The notes below the pieces were generated by a model, which saw nothing but the letters and a program-made list of their open reading frames with translations, searched no databases and was not told the DNA's origin. A stretch of DNA of 64,000 bases from Blautia sp. OF03-15BH (GTDB taxonomy: Bacteria > Bacillota > Clostridia > Lachnospirales > Lachnospiraceae), in contig NZ_QSCM01000002.1 of NCBI RefSeq assembly GCF_003463065.1, positions 248,927-312,926 of the forward strand, in the 5' to 3' direction. Below, piece by piece: positions 1 through 8,824 of the stretch. Numbering within the stretch: the stretch's first letter is position 1; every line of letters starts with the position of its first letter. Position numbers and translations under genes: made by a program.

Positions 1-45
1 AAAGTTTTCCTTTAACGAAGGGCGAAGCCCCCGATTTTGAAACGT

Positions 46-74
46 TTGTCAATACCTTTTTTGGGAAATATTCA
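46..74 (+). promoter_or_regulatory. Possible promoter of the ABC exporter operon
   Basis: TTGTCA at 46-51 and TATTCA at 69-74 are separated by exactly 17 bases. A hairpin (AGAGCGG at about 126-132 pairing with CCGCTCT) lies between this promoter and the ribosome binding site at 177-183, so the leader may be structured. This is inferred from sequence match only. Confidence 0.4.
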
Positions 75-190
75 AAAATCCATGCAAAAACATGAGGTGA
101 ACCCCAAAATAGAACAACAAAAAAAGAGCGGAACTACGGGCTTTATCGAGTTTTCGAGACCGCTCTAATTATATAACGAGGTGAAAAGAG

Positions 191-1909
191 ATGGAAAAGA
201 ATAAGACGGCAAAATTAATTATTAAAAATATAATGAAAAAATATTGGGTTTATAGTTCTTCATTATTGATAGGAGTAACAATATCTGGTGTGGTCAATGG
301 AGCAGCTTATACTGAGGTATTAAGACGTATTACTCAGTCGATATGGGACGGGGAGCGCGGACTTTTGATCAGCACATTATATTTATTTAGTTTTATCATA
401 ATCGTTAATTTTTTGCTAAATATGATACAGCGCAGGAATATATTTCTGTTAAAGATGAAATTAACTTGCGCCTGTGAAGACACCATTTATGAGGTATATT
501 CGAAAAAAGAATATTGGATTCCAGCGGAGCAGGATGAGGTATTAGGGCATATGCGGAAAATTGTACCGAGTACAATGGGATCTGTAATTACACAAATGGT
601 AGAATCATTTCGGATCGGGGTTATTATAGTAAGCGGCTGCATTTATGGGATATGTTTAGATGCAAATATTGTTATTATCTCAATGGCACTGACATGTGGC
701 ATGGTATTTTTCAGCAGAAAAGCGATGAAACAGGCGGCTGAGCTTTTCAAAGAGTTCGGAGTGCGAAACAGCAGATTGGATAATTTGCTGTGGGAACAGG
801 TAAGAAACAGGGAGATTGCTAAATTCCTGGATCAAGACAAAGTCGTGGACGGATATGTAAAAGAAAGCAGCGATTTTTTGAATATCCTGTTGAAAATCAA
901 GAAAGCTACCAATGGTACAGGACTTTTTTCGCAGTTTTCCAGTACGATATTGATTATCGTGGTGTCATTGCTGGGAGGAACACTTGTGCTGAGAGGTAAG
1001 ATGCAGGGGGCAGATCTGCTTGCATTGATTACATTGGTTCCGGTCGTTTCCGCTCAATTATTCCGAATACCGGAGCAGATACAAAGATGGATCGAGGTGA
1101 GAAGTAATTGCGCGAATATAAACGCATTGCTTGAAGAAGGGGATAAAAGAGAAGGTTCTTTAAATCTATCCGGACAGAATATTGCGGAGATAGAGATTAG
1201 AAATTTGACGTTTTCATATGTACAGAATGATGTTGAGCTATTAAGGAATATTAATTTGAATTTAGTTCAGGGAAGGATTTATACTCTTGCGGGTGCGTCA
1301 GGATGTGGTAAGTCCACATTGCTAAAGCTGATTGCACGGTTGATCCCATATCAACAGGGAGAAATTTTTGTGAATAAGCGTCCGTTGAAGCAGATGGATC
1401 GCGAGAAATACTGGGATCAAGTATCGATGATTGAACAAAATCCGGTTATTGTTCCGGGAACTTTATTGTACAATATTACATTAGATGAAGATTCTTACAA
1501 TACAGAAAGAATGAAGCAGGCAATCAGAGATGCAAATCTAGAAACGTTTGTCAAGGAGAGACCGGAAGGCTTACAAAGTGTGCTGACAGAGAAAAGTTTA
1601 TCGAAAGGTGAAATAGTACGAATTAACCTGGCTCGGGTTTTTTATAGAAATGCAGCGTGTTTGTTATTGGATGAAATAACAGAAGGACTTGATCCAAATT
1701 CAGAACTTCGTATTATGAAAGCCTTGAAGCGCCGCACAGAGGAGGACGGTTTACTGGTACTTTGTATATCCCATCGAGTAGCGGTGTTGAGTGCTGCGGA
1801 TCAGGTGATCTATATGAAAGCTGGACAGGTTGCAAGGATGAATACACATCAAACATTACTTGATGTAGATGATGAATATAGAGAATTGGTTCAGGAGGTG
1901 GCGGAATGA
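191..1909 (+). CDS. ABC transporter, fused permease/ATPase subunit 1
   Basis: Half-size ABC exporter of 572 aa. The N-terminal half is a membrane domain (hydrophobic stretches at about 20-40, 60-80, 130-175 and 245-285). The C-terminal half is a nucleotide-binding domain with Walker A GASGCGKST near residue 367, Q-loop MIEQNP, Walker B CLLLDE near 489 and H-loop ISHR near 526. The signature motif is degenerate, LSKGE instead of LSGGQ, which suggests one weak ATP site in a heterodimer. The start follows GAGGTG at 179-184. It overlaps the next gene by ATGA, so the two are probably translated together and form one exporter. The substrate is unknown; a peptide is plausible because an AgrC/LytTR pair lies nearby. 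Confidence 0.9.
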   Translation: MEKNKTAKLIIKNIMKKYWVYSSSLLIGVTISGVVNGAAYTEVLRRITQSIWDGERGLLISTLYLFSFIIIVNFLLNMIQRRNIFLLKMKLTCACEDTIYEVYSKKEYWIPAEQDEVLGHMRKIVPSTMGSVITQMVESFRIGVIIVSGCIYGICLDANIVIISMALTCGMVFFSRKAMKQAAELFKEFGVRNSRLDNLLWEQVRNREIAKFLDQDKVVDGYVKESSDFLNILLKIKKATNGTGLFSQFSSTILIIVVSLLGGTLVLRGKMQGADLLALITLVPVVSAQLFRIPEQIQRWIEVRSNCANINALLEEGDKREGSLNLSGQNIAEIEIRNLTFSYVQNDVELLRNINLNLVQGRIYTLAGASGCGKSTLLKLIARLIPYQQGEIFVNKRPLKQMDREKYWDQVSMIEQNPVIVPGTLLYNITLDEDSYNTERMKQAIRDANLETFVKERPEGLQSVLTEKSLSKGEIVRINLARVFYRNAACLLLDEITEGLDPNSELRIMKALKRRTEEDGLLVLCISHRVAVLSAADQVIYMKAGQVARMNTHQTLLDVDDEYRELVQEVAE

Positions 1910-3576
1910 GAAAGTTATTTAAGGGGATTTCTCTTACATGGAGTATGTTGAAAAAACTGGCGAAACCGCATCGGAAAATGTTAGGTGTTCAGACATTGGT
2001 TTACAGCCTGATTCTCTGCTACAATGTGGTTATCGTTCCGCTTATTATTTCAAGAGTGTATCAGGCCCTGGAAATGCAGGATGCAAAGGAACTTTATATT
2101 ACATGTATGGTAGGAAGTTTGTTGATTTTAGTTTCATTCATATTATGCTATTTAAACAATGTATACCTCGATTTGAACAGCTTTCGGATCAGTTTAACTG
2201 CGGCTAAAAATGCATGTCTTTCCTTATTTAGTCTGAATTATGATAAAATGAATGTGGATTACACAGAAGGTGAAATTCAAAACCGAATTTCTGCCGGTGT
2301 GGATCAGATTGCAGGCGTTTTTCCTCTGTTGGTATCTGTTTTTACAAATATGATCAGCATCATGATTTTGCTTATGATGGCAGGGGAAATTTCACTGGTT
2401 CTTTTGTGTATGTCGGTATTGGTGACGGGTGCTGGTTATCTGGTGTCCAAATATGAATCGAAATGTAAAGAGAAATATGAAAAGATACGCCAGAGCCAGA
2501 ATGATAAAATGGCGGATAGTCTTTATTATGTGATTCATCGAATTTCATTTTCAAAGATGTATGAAGCTGCGGACAAATCCTGGAAGGAATATCAGGAAAT
2601 TCGTGAGACAGCGTGGAAACTTCAATGGAAACAAGAGCGTACGGGATTATATTCCCAAGCTTGTATGGATATGCTGACATCCGTTTTACATGGGTTTTTA
2701 GGATGGTCATTATTTGGATATTATCAAAGAGGGAAGGTGGATTCGGAAAATATTGCATCTTCCTTTACCATCTTTGACCAGTTAAAATCCGTTACAGTTA
2801 ATTTTTCGTTTCCCATCAGTGTAATGCGTACATCCATGGTTTCTGTTCGACGTTTGGATGAATTGTTTGGTTATGCATGTCCGGTGGAAAAAAATATTTG
2901 CAAACAAGACGAGCTGCTTCGTGTCAATCAGGTCTGCTATAGAAATATTCTGGAAAATATCTCCGTATCAATCCGGCAAGGTGAGAAAGTGGCAATAATC
3001 GGAAAAAGCGGCTGTGGGAAATCTACTTTACTGCGTTTGATAAGCGGAATGTACCATCCGGAATCGGGGCAGATTGTCATTGGAAATAAAGAGCCGGGAA
3101 GCATGAACAATAATTGTTTACGAAAGTGGGTTACCTATATGCCTTCAACAAGCTATCTGTATTCCAAAAGTGTGAAAGAAAATATTTTAATGGGCACTAC
3201 TCAGGAGAATGTCAGAGAGTTGGATGAGGTGTGCAGAAGAGCTGATATATGGGAGATAGAAGAGGAAAATGATGCTTTGAGCTTATCAGGCGGCCAGGCA
3301 CAGCGTGTAAATATTGCTCGAGGAATGTTAAACAAAGCGCCGCTTTTGCTGGCGGACGAGCCAGATGCCGGACTTCCTCTCGCACAGGGAGAAATTATTA
3401 TGAAAAATATACTTTCCAGTTCAGATACAGTAATCGTGATCACTCACCATTATCAGTATTTGGATTTGTTTACCAGAGTTCTTTTGATTGAAGATGGAAA
3501 ATTAATTGCAGATAATGCCCCGGAACAGATAAAGTCACATCCGGGATATATTAGTTGGCGTGGCGAAGTGGATTAG
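1906..3576 (+). CDS. ABC transporter, fused permease/ATPase subunit 2
   Basis: Partner half-transporter of 556 aa with an N-terminal membrane domain and a C-terminal ATPase domain. Walker A GKSGCGKST lies near residue 365, the signature is canonical (LSGGQ near 459), Walker B is LLLADE near 478 and the H-loop is ITHHY near 511. The usual Q-loop glutamine appears replaced (YMPST). Together with the degenerate signature of the upstream subunit this fits an asymmetric heterodimeric exporter. Translation is coupled to subunit 1 by the ATGA overlap. A short GGGGGA/TCCCCC hairpin at 3620-3635 follows the stop but has no T-run. Confidence 0.9.
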   Translation: MRKLFKGISLTWSMLKKLAKPHRKMLGVQTLVYSLILCYNVVIVPLIISRVYQALEMQDAKELYITCMVGSLLILVSFILCYLNNVYLDLNSFRISLTAAKNACLSLFSLNYDKMNVDYTEGEIQNRISAGVDQIAGVFPLLVSVFTNMISIMILLMMAGEISLVLLCMSVLVTGAGYLVSKYESKCKEKYEKIRQSQNDKMADSLYYVIHRISFSKMYEAADKSWKEYQEIRETAWKLQWKQERTGLYSQACMDMLTSVLHGFLGWSLFGYYQRGKVDSENIASSFTIFDQLKSVTVNFSFPISVMRTSMVSVRRLDELFGYACPVEKNICKQDELLRVNQVCYRNILENISVSIRQGEKVAIIGKSGCGKSTLLRLISGMYHPESGQIVIGNKEPGSMNNNCLRKWVTYMPSTSYLYSKSVKENILMGTTQENVRELDEVCRRADIWEIEEENDALSLSGGQAQRVNIARGMLNKAPLLLADEPDAGLPLAQGEIIMKNILSSSDTVIVITHHYQYLDLFTRVLLIEDGKLIADNAPEQIKSHPGYISWRGEVD

Positions 3577-3647
3577 GGATACATTCTTACCAAACAATCG
3601 GGCAATTATAGGGTATTAGGGGGAGATTCCCCCTAACAAGAATTAAT

Positions 3648-3749
3648 ATGGTAATGGCTTTTCTAATTGGACTCGGAGTGGCTTTTTCTGTTGGACTCAG
3701 ATTGGTTGTTTCTGCTGGTCTTAGGCTGGCTGTTTCAAGCGGACTCTAA
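3648..3749 (+). CDS. Small repetitive hydrophobic ORF (33 aa)
   Basis: ATG at 3648 opens a 33-residue frame with a repeated pattern of about eight residues (GL-GVAFSV-GLRLVVSA-GLRLAVSS-GL). The underlying DNA is an imperfect tandem repeat with a unit of about 24 bases. There is no convincing ribosome binding site. The stop at 3747-3749 is in the same frame as the regulator that follows, and the codons after the stop read like the missing N-terminus of that regulator. It may therefore be a repeat insertion that disrupted the regulator rather than a gene. Confidence 0.3.
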   Translation: MVMAFLIGLGVAFSVGLRLVVSAGLRLAVSSGL

Positions 3750-3767
3750 CAACGAATAAAACAATAT

Positions 3768-4049
3768 ATGGAAGAACGTGATTGGTCTGATTATAAGTTG
3801 GCAAAAGAAGCAAATCTTTCCACTTCAACGGTAACGAATATTTTTAGCAGAAATACAACTCCGACATTGCCAACGCTAGAAGCAATTTGTAGAGCTTTTG
3901 GAATTACGTTAGCTCAATTTTTTACAGAGGATGAGGAGCCGTTTGCACTGACAAGTGAACAAAAAGAATTGATTATAAGATGGAACACATTAGGAGCCGA
4001 CCAGAAAAAATTCCTGTTAGATCTTATAAAAATAATGCAGTGTCGGTAA
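3768..4049 (+). CDS. Cro/CI-type helix-turn-helix regulator, probably N-terminally shortened
   Basis: 93-aa protein with an XRE-family helix-turn-helix in its first 60 residues (DYKLAKEANLSTSTVTNIF) and a short acidic C-terminal region. Relatives usually begin about ten residues earlier. Here those codons are present in frame just upstream (reading QRIKQY before the first Met) but are cut off by the TAA at 3747-3749. The ATG used has no clear Shine-Dalgarno sequence. It is either a weakly translated short form or a decaying gene. The target is unknown; the adjacent exporter or two-component genes are candidates. Confidence 0.65.
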   Translation: MEERDWSDYKLAKEANLSTSTVTNIFSRNTTPTLPTLEAICRAFGITLAQFFTEDEEPFALTSEQKELIIRWNTLGADQKKFLLDLIKIMQCR

Positions 4050-4187
4050 GTTGTGAAATATATTTTATTTTGAAAATCTATTAAGGCGTTGATTTTCCAT
4101 GGTTTGCTATAAAAATCCTATTTTACGATGGTAAACCTTGGAAAATTGCGTTCATATCATGCTGTTCAGCAGTATACTCAACAATTC

Positions 4188-4248
4188 GAGGACAAAAACG
4201 TGCATTTAGAGGACAAAAATATGCACAGACATAAAAATCTGTTATAAT
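4188..4248 (+). promoter_or_regulatory. LytTR-type direct repeats and promoter of the two-component genes
   Basis: Two 17-base direct repeats begin at 4188 and 4209, differ at two positions (core GAGGACAAAAA, then TGCA) and are spaced 21 bases, about two helical turns. This layout is typical of LytTR-domain regulators such as AgrA. A TATAAT box lies at 4243-4248 and the -35 region is poor (TATGCA at 4220-4225, overlapping repeat 2), as expected for an activator-dependent promoter. The response regulator starting at 4289 probably autoregulates here. Confidence 0.6.
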
Positions 4249-4288
4249 ATATAAAACTTGACTAAAGAGAAGTGTAGGGGTTGAATAG

Positions 4289-5038
4289 ATGATAACAGAA
4301 GAAGCATTGGAAAGGCAAGCAAGTATAAGAATTGCAATTATAGATGATGATGAAAATAGTCGTGAGCAGATTAAAACAATTACAGAAAAAACTTTGAGCG
4401 AGCAGAACCAGAATTGTTTTGTAAAAACATATGCAAGTGCAATAGATCTTTTGATGGATTTAGAAAATGGAGTGTACTATGGTGCTTTTTTGGTGGATGT
4501 AGAGATGCCAAAAATGACAGGACTTGAGCTGGCCAGAAAGATACAAAAGTATTATGCGGATGCAACGATCATATTTGTTACGGATTATGTTCAGTATTCG
4601 CCGGGAGCATTCGAAGTAAACGCATTTCGCTATATAATGAAAAGAGATTTGCATGAGAAACTGCCGATGGCGTTAAAAAAAATGATTCCTAGATTAGAGA
4701 ATAAAGCCACAGGGTGTTATATTATCAGGCGCTACCTGGATGCAGAGGTATTATTGTATCGCGAAATTTTCTATATAAAAAAAGAAGGAAAGAACGTGGT
4801 GTTTTGCCATACTCACGGAGAGAGTTCTGAAAGAAAATCGTTAATAAAGATAGCAGAAGAATTGCCACAGGGGCAATTCGTTGAAGTATCTAGAGGTTAT
4901 CTGGTGAATGCGTCCTATGTTATGGCCTTGAAAAATAAAGAACTTATTATGCGAAATGGAGATAGAATACCAGTCGCAAGAGGAAGTGTTGAAAAAATTT
5001 TAGAAGGGATTGCTGCATATTGGAATTCGGAAAAATAA
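4289..5038 (+). CDS. LytTR-family response regulator
   Basis: 249-aa regulator. The receiver domain spans about residues 12-130, with the acidic pocket IIDDDE and the phospho-acceptor Asp in FLVDVEMP near residue 69. A LytTR DNA-binding domain covers about 140-245 (CYIIRRY, IFYIKKEGKNV, FVEVSRGYLVN). The architecture is AgrA/ComE-like. It overlaps the kinase gene by 19 bases, so the two form one operon. The direct repeats at 4188-4225 are its likely binding site. Such pairs often respond to secreted peptides, and the upstream exporter could export one, but no clear pheromone gene was found. Confidence 0.9.
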   Translation: MITEEALERQASIRIAIIDDDENSREQIKTITEKTLSEQNQNCFVKTYASAIDLLMDLENGVYYGAFLVDVEMPKMTGLELARKIQKYYADATIIFVTDYVQYSPGAFEVNAFRYIMKRDLHEKLPMALKKMIPRLENKATGCYIIRRYLDAEVLLYREIFYIKKEGKNVVFCHTHGESSERKSLIKIAEELPQGQFVEVSRGYLVNASYVMALKNKELIMRNGDRIPVARGSVEKILEGIAAYWNSEK

Positions 5039-6321
5039 TTATTTATTGCTTACAAGCAATAGAGTTTTGGCTTGGATTTTGCTTATTATTTCCAGAGATG
5101 CTCAGTAGAGACAAAAGCGATTTCAGGAAAAAACGTATTATAATAATATCAATAATTGTTTCTGGTGTCTATGCTTATAATGGAAGTTCTGTAAGTTGGA
5201 TTTCAGTTGTAATGACTTTGCTTTTTCCAATTATTATAGGAATATTGTTTGCAATGTTGTGTAAAAAATATACACTTATAACTATGGTTTGGACATTAAG
5301 TTATCTTATTTTTGTTAATTTACTGAAATTGGCAGTGTTGCTTTGGGAGGGGATAGAAAACCAGAAAAATATTATAAATGTCAATCGATTTGGTTCTGAT
5401 ATTTGGATTATGTTAACAGAATTAGTGTTGAATGCATTACTGTTAGTATCTGTTTATTGGGTAAAGAGAGAAAAAATTTCAATTCGCCGTTTGTGTAAAC
5501 AGTGTTGGTGGGTGTTACTTTTGGCTGACATTGTAGAGTATAAATTAATAAATTATGTTATGGAAAACTGCGTACAGGAAATACAAAAGCCCTACTTAGT
5601 AATAAATTTTTGCGGTGTATTACTCATTATATTAGGTCTGTTTACTATGCTGATTTTAAATATGGTTTTTCAGATTAAATCAGAGAGAAATCTGCTAATA
5701 GTAAGTCAGAATATGCAGAATAATTATCAAATGCAGCTCCAGAAACAATATGAGGAAATGGCAAAGAAAAGCCATGATATTCAACACGAGAGGAATTATA
5801 TTATACAATGTCTGAACGAGGGGCAGTTAGAGTCAATTAGATTATTTCTGGAAGAAAAAATGGGAATGAGTTTTACAGGAACAGAAATATGGACGGGACA
5901 TACGTATATAGATTTTCTTATTTCAACAAAGAAAAAAGAGATGGATTTGAAGCATATTTTATTGCGATTATACAGTGATTTTATGAGCCTTCCAATGAGC
6001 GAAAGTGATTTTGGGATTGTGCTGGGGAATTTGCTGGATAATGCCATAGAGGCGGCAGAAAAATGTGAAGTAGACAAGCGGTGGATTCAGATGGATTTGA
6101 TCGGTAAAGGCTGTACATTTCAGTTGAAAGTAAAGAATGCAAGCATGGAGTTACCGCAAAGGAGAGGAGAGCAGTTTTGCACAACAAAGAAGGAGAAGCA
6201 GGGGCATGGATGGGGGTTAAAAAATGTAGAAGAAATTGTGCGAAAATGGAAGGGAACAATAAAGTATACTTATACGGAGGAGACATTCGAAGTACTTATT
6301 TTACTCTATGTTTTAAATTAG
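5020..6321 (+). CDS. AgrC-like sensor histidine kinase
   Basis: 433-aa membrane kinase. About six hydrophobic segments fill residues 1-215. The dimerisation region follows with the phospho-acceptor His in KKSHDIQHE near residue 251. The C-terminal ATPase domain has an N-box (GNLLDNAIEAAE near 334-345) and a glycine-rich GHGWGLKNV near 393. This fits the AgrC/HPK10 group that senses peptides and phosphorylates LytTR regulators. The start lies inside the regulator gene (19-base overlap), indicating coupled translation. The ligand is unknown. Confidence 0.9.
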   Translation: MEFGKIIIYCLQAIEFWLGFCLLFPEMLSRDKSDFRKKRIIIISIIVSGVYAYNGSSVSWISVVMTLLFPIIIGILFAMLCKKYTLITMVWTLSYLIFVNLLKLAVLLWEGIENQKNIINVNRFGSDIWIMLTELVLNALLLVSVYWVKREKISIRRLCKQCWWVLLLADIVEYKLINYVMENCVQEIQKPYLVINFCGVLLIILGLFTMLILNMVFQIKSERNLLIVSQNMQNNYQMQLQKQYEEMAKKSHDIQHERNYIIQCLNEGQLESIRLFLEEKMGMSFTGTEIWTGHTYIDFLISTKKKEMDLKHILLRLYSDFMSLPMSESDFGIVLGNLLDNAIEAAEKCEVDKRWIQMDLIGKGCTFQLKVKNASMELPQRRGEQFCTTKKEKQGHGWGLKNVEEIVRKWKGTIKYTYTEETFEVLILLYVLN

Positions 6322-6410
6322 GAAAATCCCAATAGGATTTTGATAAATAAGATATGTGACTGAGAAAATTAAAGTAGTAAATAGGGTCAAAGGAATTTAA
6401 AATACAAGAA

Positions 6411-6647
6411 TTGAGTAAAGACGAGAAGAGAGTTTTGTTGGATAAAGTCTGTTTTACACCGGATGATGAAAGTTTTAGTTATACATGGGTTTACATGCCA
6501 AAGACTAATGTAGATATGAAAGTTTATAATGCACAGAAAATAAAAGACTTTATAATAAGAAATATACCTATGATTGGTTTTACATTTGGTACGGAATGTA
6601 AAACATATGAATTGTTTGCTGAAATAAAAAAATATATACACATTTAG
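6411..6647 (+). CDS. Hypothetical protein (78 aa), TTG start
   Basis: Small soluble protein of mixed character (SKDEKRVLLDKV, then FSYTWVYMPK). I do not recognise a family. The frame opens with TTG at 6411 after a weak AGGA at 6391, and it ends 12 bases before the NUDIX gene, whose ribosome binding site AGGAGG lies in between. It could be a partner of the NUDIX gene or the 3' remnant of a longer gene. No membrane segment or signal peptide is visible. Confidence 0.45.
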   Translation: MSKDEKRVLLDKVCFTPDDESFSYTWVYMPKTNVDMKVYNAQKIKDFIIRNIPMIGFTFGTECKTYELFAEIKKYIHI

Positions 6648-6659
6648 GAGGAGCAGATT

Positions 6660-7304
6660 ATGTCAGAACATTATGTGGATGTTTTCGATGAAAACTATCA
6701 ATGGAAGGGAGTAGCTCTTAAGTCCGAAGCGCATAATCAAGGCTTATGGCATAGAGTCTTTTCATGTTTAATAGTGGATAGTACAACTAGAAGCGTATTT
6801 TTTCAGAAAAAACAACCATTTTGCTATTCATTTGAACGTCCAGATTATATAGATGTATCAGTTGGGGGACATTACATTGCTGGAGAAAAAATTGAAGAAG
6901 GGATTAGGGAGTTTAAAGAAGAAACAGGAATCGAAATTCAATATTCTGATTTAATAAATTTGGGCATCAGAAGATCGGTTTTTTCTATAGGAGATTATAA
7001 GTGCTTTGAATATCAGCATATGCATTTGTATGACCTAAAAGGCGAAAGACCGGGATTTAATGGTGATATGAAAGAGATAAAGGCATTTGTTGAAGTAAAT
7101 GTCGATCAAGCAATTTCTTTATTGTTAAAGGATAGTTATGAAATTGATGCAATACAGTATTATAAGAATGAAATCGCTGTATATAAAATGACATATAATG
7201 AGATTGATCCGGCATATATGACAGGTGATAAGTTAATGTTACGGTTATTAATTGCTGCGTTACGTTATATGCAGGGAGAGGATAAGCGACTGATTTTTTT
7301 GTAA
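6660..7304 (+). CDS. NUDIX hydrolase
   Basis: 214-aa protein with a full NUDIX box, G-x5-E-x7-REFKEETGI, at about residues 69-91. The N-terminus (VDVFDENYQWKG, GLWHRVFSCLIVD) resembles NUDIX proteins of the isopentenyl-diphosphate isomerase-like branch. These enzymes hydrolyse nucleoside diphosphate derivatives or isomerise IPP; the substrate cannot be told here. AGGAGG lies at 6647-6652. It sits between a hypothetical gene and a set of gene fragments, so the neighbourhood gives no pathway. Confidence 0.85.
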   Translation: MSEHYVDVFDENYQWKGVALKSEAHNQGLWHRVFSCLIVDSTTRSVFFQKKQPFCYSFERPDYIDVSVGGHYIAGEKIEEGIREFKEETGIEIQYSDLINLGIRRSVFSIGDYKCFEYQHMHLYDLKGERPGFNGDMKEIKAFVEVNVDQAISLLLKDSYEIDAIQYYKNEIAVYKMTYNEIDPAYMTGDKLMLRLLIAALRYMQGEDKRLIFL

Positions 7305-7326
7305 ATCAAATGTCAGGATTAAAATT

Positions 7327-7473
7327 ATGGGAAAACATACAATTATGGTTATTTTTGGAACGCGTCCAGAAGCAATTAAGATGTGTCCTTTAATAATAGA
7401 ATTAAAAAAGCATTTAGAACTTAATGTTATTGTATGTGTTACTGGTCAGCATCGTGAACTTTTAGATCAGTTT
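7327..7473 (+). pseudogene. wecB: 5' fragment of a UDP-GlcNAc 2-epimerase gene
   Basis: The first 49 codons match the start of non-hydrolysing UDP-N-acetylglucosamine 2-epimerase (VIFGTRPEAIKM, then VTGQHRELLDQF), an enzyme of about 370 aa that supplies ManNAc for surface polymers. The match stops at about 7473 and the frame then enters an unrelated ABC ATPase fragment out of frame, ending at 7548. Only about one eighth of the gene remains, so it is a broken relic. Confidence 0.75.
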
Positions 7474-7785
7474 TGGTGTACCTACAATTGGCCTAGACAT
7501 TGGGACAAAAGAAGCTATGAGAGAATTGATTCAAAGAATCAATCGTGAACGAGGAGTGACCATTATCCTTACCAGTCATGATTTAAAAGATGTGGAGAAT
7601 ATCTGTCAGAGAATTATTGTGATTGATGACGGTCGAGTGGTATGTGATAAAGGAATTCAAAGTCTGGCAAAGGAATATTCGATGGATCGAGGGCTTTTGC
7701 TTACACTGTCAGAGACGCAGCAGGGGCTTCTTGAAAAAGTGAGAAGTCTGGATGGGATTTCCTATGCAGTAATGGAGGAAGTCAC
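7474..7785 (+). pseudogene. 3' fragment of an ABC-type ATPase gene
   Basis: In the second frame, starting near 7474, the sequence reads PTIGLDIGTKEAMRELI, followed by ILTSHDLKDVE (H-loop) and IVIDDGRVV. This is the C-terminal third of an ATPase of the drug/ABC-2 exporter type. Walker A, signature and the permease are missing. The fragment is joined at its 5' side to a wecB fragment and at about 7785 to a surface-protein-like fragment, so it is a recombination remnant. Confidence 0.7.
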
Positions 7786-8016
7786 AGGATACACCACGAA
7801 CTACTCGAGTGACTGGAGTGACTGGAGAATTGATGAAGGTTTAGCCATGCAAGTGAAGTACATGACGATTACATACAACGGTATCGTTAAGAACCATGTA
7901 CCAGTCACTTTAGTCAAATTCCTCAGAGATACACAATCTCCACAACAAGCACAGTAGATGGAATGAATGCAGACCTGAAATTCACTGTAACAGGAATGGA
8001 CTGTACACAGAAATGA
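7786..8016 (+). pseudogene. Fragment of an unidentified, probably surface-exposed protein
   Basis: After the ABC fragment the frame reads a Thr/Ser/Tyr-rich sequence (TTNYSSDWSDW, YMTITYNGIV) and stops at 7957. A neighbouring frame continues with TVDGMNADLKFTVTGMD up to 8016, which suggests a frameshift in one former gene. The style resembles secreted repeat proteins. It carries GTTTAG at 7839-7844, the hexamer enriched in the island at the right end of this window, which hints at a similar origin. Confidence 0.4.
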
Positions 8017-8368
8017 TGGATTGCTTTTGTGACAATGCCGTCTTGCGGGAACGGTATGTGTTTCAAGACATAGCCAGTCTGTATTGACTATATAGAAAGA
8101 ATACCTCTAAAAAAAGTCCTGTAAAGGGATATAGAGTTAATTTGCACTTTTTTACATGAGAAATTAATCAGAAACAATATGAGAAATGTGATAACAAGAT
8201 TGCAATAAGTTAGAGCTGCTCATGGATAGTTCATGAAACAACCCTGGACCTTTGTGATAATCTCTTGAATAGTTCCTTGAAATACGTTATACTGGATATA
8301 AATATTGCCCTGTATCAAAACAGGTTCTGCAGTATTTTACATTCAACACATATCTGAGGTGATAAACA
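8017..8368. other. Intergenic region with one promoter
   Basis: About 350 bases without a supported gene. The only feature I can support is a promoter-like pair, TTGAAT at 8265-8270 and TATACT at 8288-8293 with a 17-base spacer, directed at the YhcH-like gene. The ribosome binding site is GAGGTG at 8355-8360. Confidence 0.5.
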
Positions 8369-8806
8369 ATGATTTTTGATAAAACTTCTAATCTGAACCT
8401 TTATGCATCCCTCATTCCCCATCTGGATGAAATTCTGGAATTTGCCCGTACAGCCTCTCAGAAGCCTGTAGGGACTTATCCCTATCCCGGAGGAAGGATC
8501 ATGATCCAGGAGGGGGAAACCAGTCCTCTGGCAGAAAAAGACTTTGAGTCTCACAAAAACTATCTTGATCTTCAGTGGATCCTGAATGGTAAAGAAGTGA
8601 TGGAATATGCCAATATCCACGACCTCACAGAAACCGTTCCTTATGATCCGGAGAAGGATATTCAATTCTGGGAAGGAAAGGGCTGCCTGATGGAAGTCCC
8701 GGCAGATACTTTTTATCTGGTATATCCGGAAGACGCCCATAAGCCCTGTTGTCATATGAATGAAAAGACTGCATACCGGAAAATCGTCGTCAAGATTCCG
8801 GTGTGA
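8369..8806 (+). CDS. YhcH/YjgK/YiaL family protein
   Basis: 145-aa cupin-like protein of the YhcH/YjgK/YiaL (DUF386) family, close to the usual 150 aa. Characteristic stretches are FESHKNYLDLQWIL and YPEDAHKPCCH, where the conserved His and acidic residues would bind a metal. Family members accompany sugar acid, sialic acid or beta-galactoside metabolism and TabA acts on biofilm. There is no sugar operon here, so its substrate is open. It lies 18 bases upstream of the cell-wall-binding esterase gene and may be cotranscribed with it. Confidence 0.85.
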   Translation: MIFDKTSNLNLYASLIPHLDEILEFARTASQKPVGTYPYPGGRIMIQEGETSPLAEKDFESHKNYLDLQWILNGKEVMEYANIHDLTETVPYDPEKDIQFWEGKGCLMEVPADTFYLVYPEDAHKPCCHMNEKTAYRKIVVKIPV

Positions 8807-8824
8807 TAATTAGGGAGGAATTTC

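Noticed and set aside
4100..4145. CCATGGTTT..AAACCTTGG as a riboswitch or terminator
   Set aside because: The inverted repeat is imperfect, has no T-run and lies far upstream of the promoter at 4243. An operator is possible but not supported.
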